DNA of 13,549 nt. Source: Thermoplasmatales archaeon SW_10_69_26 (GTDB taxonomy: Archaea > Thermoplasmatota > SW-10-69-26). The notes beneath the pieces were generated by a model. That model made no database searches. It saw nothing but the letters and a program-made list of their open reading frames with translations, and had not been told where the DNA came from. The stretch lies in NCBI GenBank assembly GCA_003009755.1, contig PXUB01000024.1, positions 1-13,549 of the forward strand, written 5' to 3'. Made by a program: the position numbers and the translations under genes. Below, piece after piece: positions 12,645 through 13,549 of the stretch; position 1 is the stretch's first letter; every line of letters begins with the position of its first letter.

Positions 12645-13448
12645 TCACTCGGCCAGCGGGCTCACGGGCAACGCGAGCTGGCCGGGACGTTCGCCGTCGA
12701 GGTGGACGGTGACCTCGCCGCTGTCGTAGGCGGGCACGGTGCGACCCTCGTCGTGGGAGCGCAGCGTGAGCTCGATCGTCGAGCCGGCCGGGATGACATC
12801 CTCCTGGGGGTACATCTCGATCGTGACCGGCGTGGGTTCGCCCGGGATCAACCGCTGGGGATCCTCGAGCCCGGAGCGGTAGGTCGGGTCGAGGTAGCCG
12901 AAGTTCTGCCGGGAGGGACCCTCCCCATCGTCGACCGCGAGCACGGCCACGAGGTGGACGTCGTCCTCGCTGGCCTCGACCGTGAGGTTCAGCTCGGGCG
13001 TGCCCGACAGGTGCAGGTCCTCGTCGAGCTCCTCGCTGCGGAGGACGACCTGGCTGGCGTCGGTGGCGGTCTGCTGACCCTTGGTCGCCTGCCAGCCGAC
13101 CTCGCCCTCGGGGGCTTGGTCCCACCCGAGCCCGTCCGCGGTGAGGTTCAGGAAGCGGTGCTCGGCCTCGGCCGGCGGCCAGGTGTCCTCGTAGGTTTGC
13201 CAGTCGCCGGCGTTGTCCTGGATGTAGGCCCGATCCTCGGCGAAGAGACCGGTGTCGGCGCCGTCGAGCGTCTGGTCGAAGAAGGCGACGGCCAGCTCCC
13301 ACCAGTCGCCGTAGACGTCCTCGTCGGTGTCGGCGGGGTAGGCGTGGCCCCACTGGCCGGCGACGAGGGTTTTGTTCACGTCGAGCTCGTTGAACCAGGG
13401 GTCGATGTGGTCGGGCTTGACGTTCCAGTCGGCCAGGCCTTGAGCCAT
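12645..13448 (-). pseudogene. C-terminal fragment of a CocE/X-Pro dipeptidyl-peptidase-like hydrolase
   Basis: The 267 residues match the second half of CocE/NonD-type serine hydrolases: GLADWNVKPDH (4-14) with the catalytic Asp7, GQWGHAY (31-37) with catalytic His35, YGDWWELAVAFFDQTL (46-61), and from about 110 a beta jelly-roll of the X-Pro peptidase C-terminal type. The N-terminal half with the nucleophile Ser (GxSYGG) is absent, so the product cannot be a normal hydrolase. Homology begins at the ATG itself. The frame stays open to the window edge, but its third positions there turn AT-rich and the residues no longer resemble the family, so the true gene was probably cut near 13449. A truncated gene translated from an internal Met, or a frame joined to more gene beyond 13549, are the alternatives. 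No signal peptide is present. Confidence 0.65.
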
Positions 13449-13549
13449 GAGCGCCCTCGCCCAAAACCCCAGACTGGCCTCTGATCCGACTCGACCCAGT
13501 AGAAACTGATTCGAAGAATAAACGGCGGGTTCGGCGACTTTTGTTTTGA
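13449..13549. other. AT-richer promoter-like stretch at window end
   Basis: This 101-bp segment is distinctly AT-richer than the rest. On the minus strand CCGTTTATTCTT (around 13522) looks like a TATA box about 74 nt before the ATG at 13448. On the plus strand GACTTTTGTTTTGA at the very edge could serve a gene beyond the window. I see no coding sequence in it. Confidence 0.35.

Noticed and set aside
12466-13464. Minus-strand Arg-rich frame of 332 codons over the hydrolase fragment
   Set aside because: Shadow of the frame that carries the CocE-type motifs.
1-13549. tRNA or rRNA genes and insertion sequences
   Set aside because: I found no tRNA-like T-loop (GTTCRANNC) within a cloverleaf, no rRNA-like stretch and no transposase motif on reading both strands by eye.

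Overview
The window reads as a piece of a high-GC, salt-adapted euryarchaeal genome. Archaeal origin is inferred from TATA-like boxes centred about 27-34 nt before start codons, which implies leaderless or near-leaderless mRNAs; from a surface protein with a C-terminal hydrophobic segment plus Arg tail; and from a protein resembling the haloarchaeal DUF5828 family. The proteins are strongly acidic and third codon positions are mostly G or C, as in salt-in halophiles. Halobacteria or a halophilic Thermoplasmatota lineage would both fit, and the sequence alone does not decide.

Layout. (1) 165-1388 (+): secreted, membrane-anchored acidic surface protein, followed by a hairpin and a decayed copy of its own C-terminal part (about 1471-1664). 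(2) 1688-1960 (-): small ribbon-helix-helix protein. (3) 2124-5139 (-): tight three-gene metal operon with a MntR-like DtxR regulator, a two-domain multicopper oxidase with Tat signal, and a ZIP transporter with an extra outside domain. The genes overlap by 1 and 4 nt, and a GATTAG-N6-CTAATC palindrome abuts the TATA box. (4) 5181-6060 (-): alpha/beta hydrolase, then a remnant of a small secreted protein. (5) 6190-9004 (+): two tandem paralogous secreted proteins, each with its own related promoter and with eight cysteines at matching positions. (6) 9083-11050 (+): AMP-forming acyl-CoA synthetase. (7) 11051-12004: about 950 bp without a firm gene. It holds a long hairpin over the synthetase stop codon, two tandem ~146-nt structured repeats, a decayed copy of the synthetase C-terminus, one small ORF and a broken secreted-protein gene. 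(8) 12005-12616 (+): DUF5828-like protein, convergent with (9) 12645-13448 (-): C-terminal fragment of a CocE/X-Pro dipeptidyl-peptidase-type hydrolase lacking its nucleophile half.

How it fits together. The metal operon is the one clear functional unit: a metal sensor probably controls its own transcription together with a copper-dependent exported oxidase and a metal-ion permease. Much of the rest is cell-surface or secreted protein coding. Two intact genes are followed by degraded copies of their own 3' ends and a third locus is itself only a 3' end, so local duplication, conversion and decay appear active. The least explained stretch is the structured repeat array at about 11090-11400.
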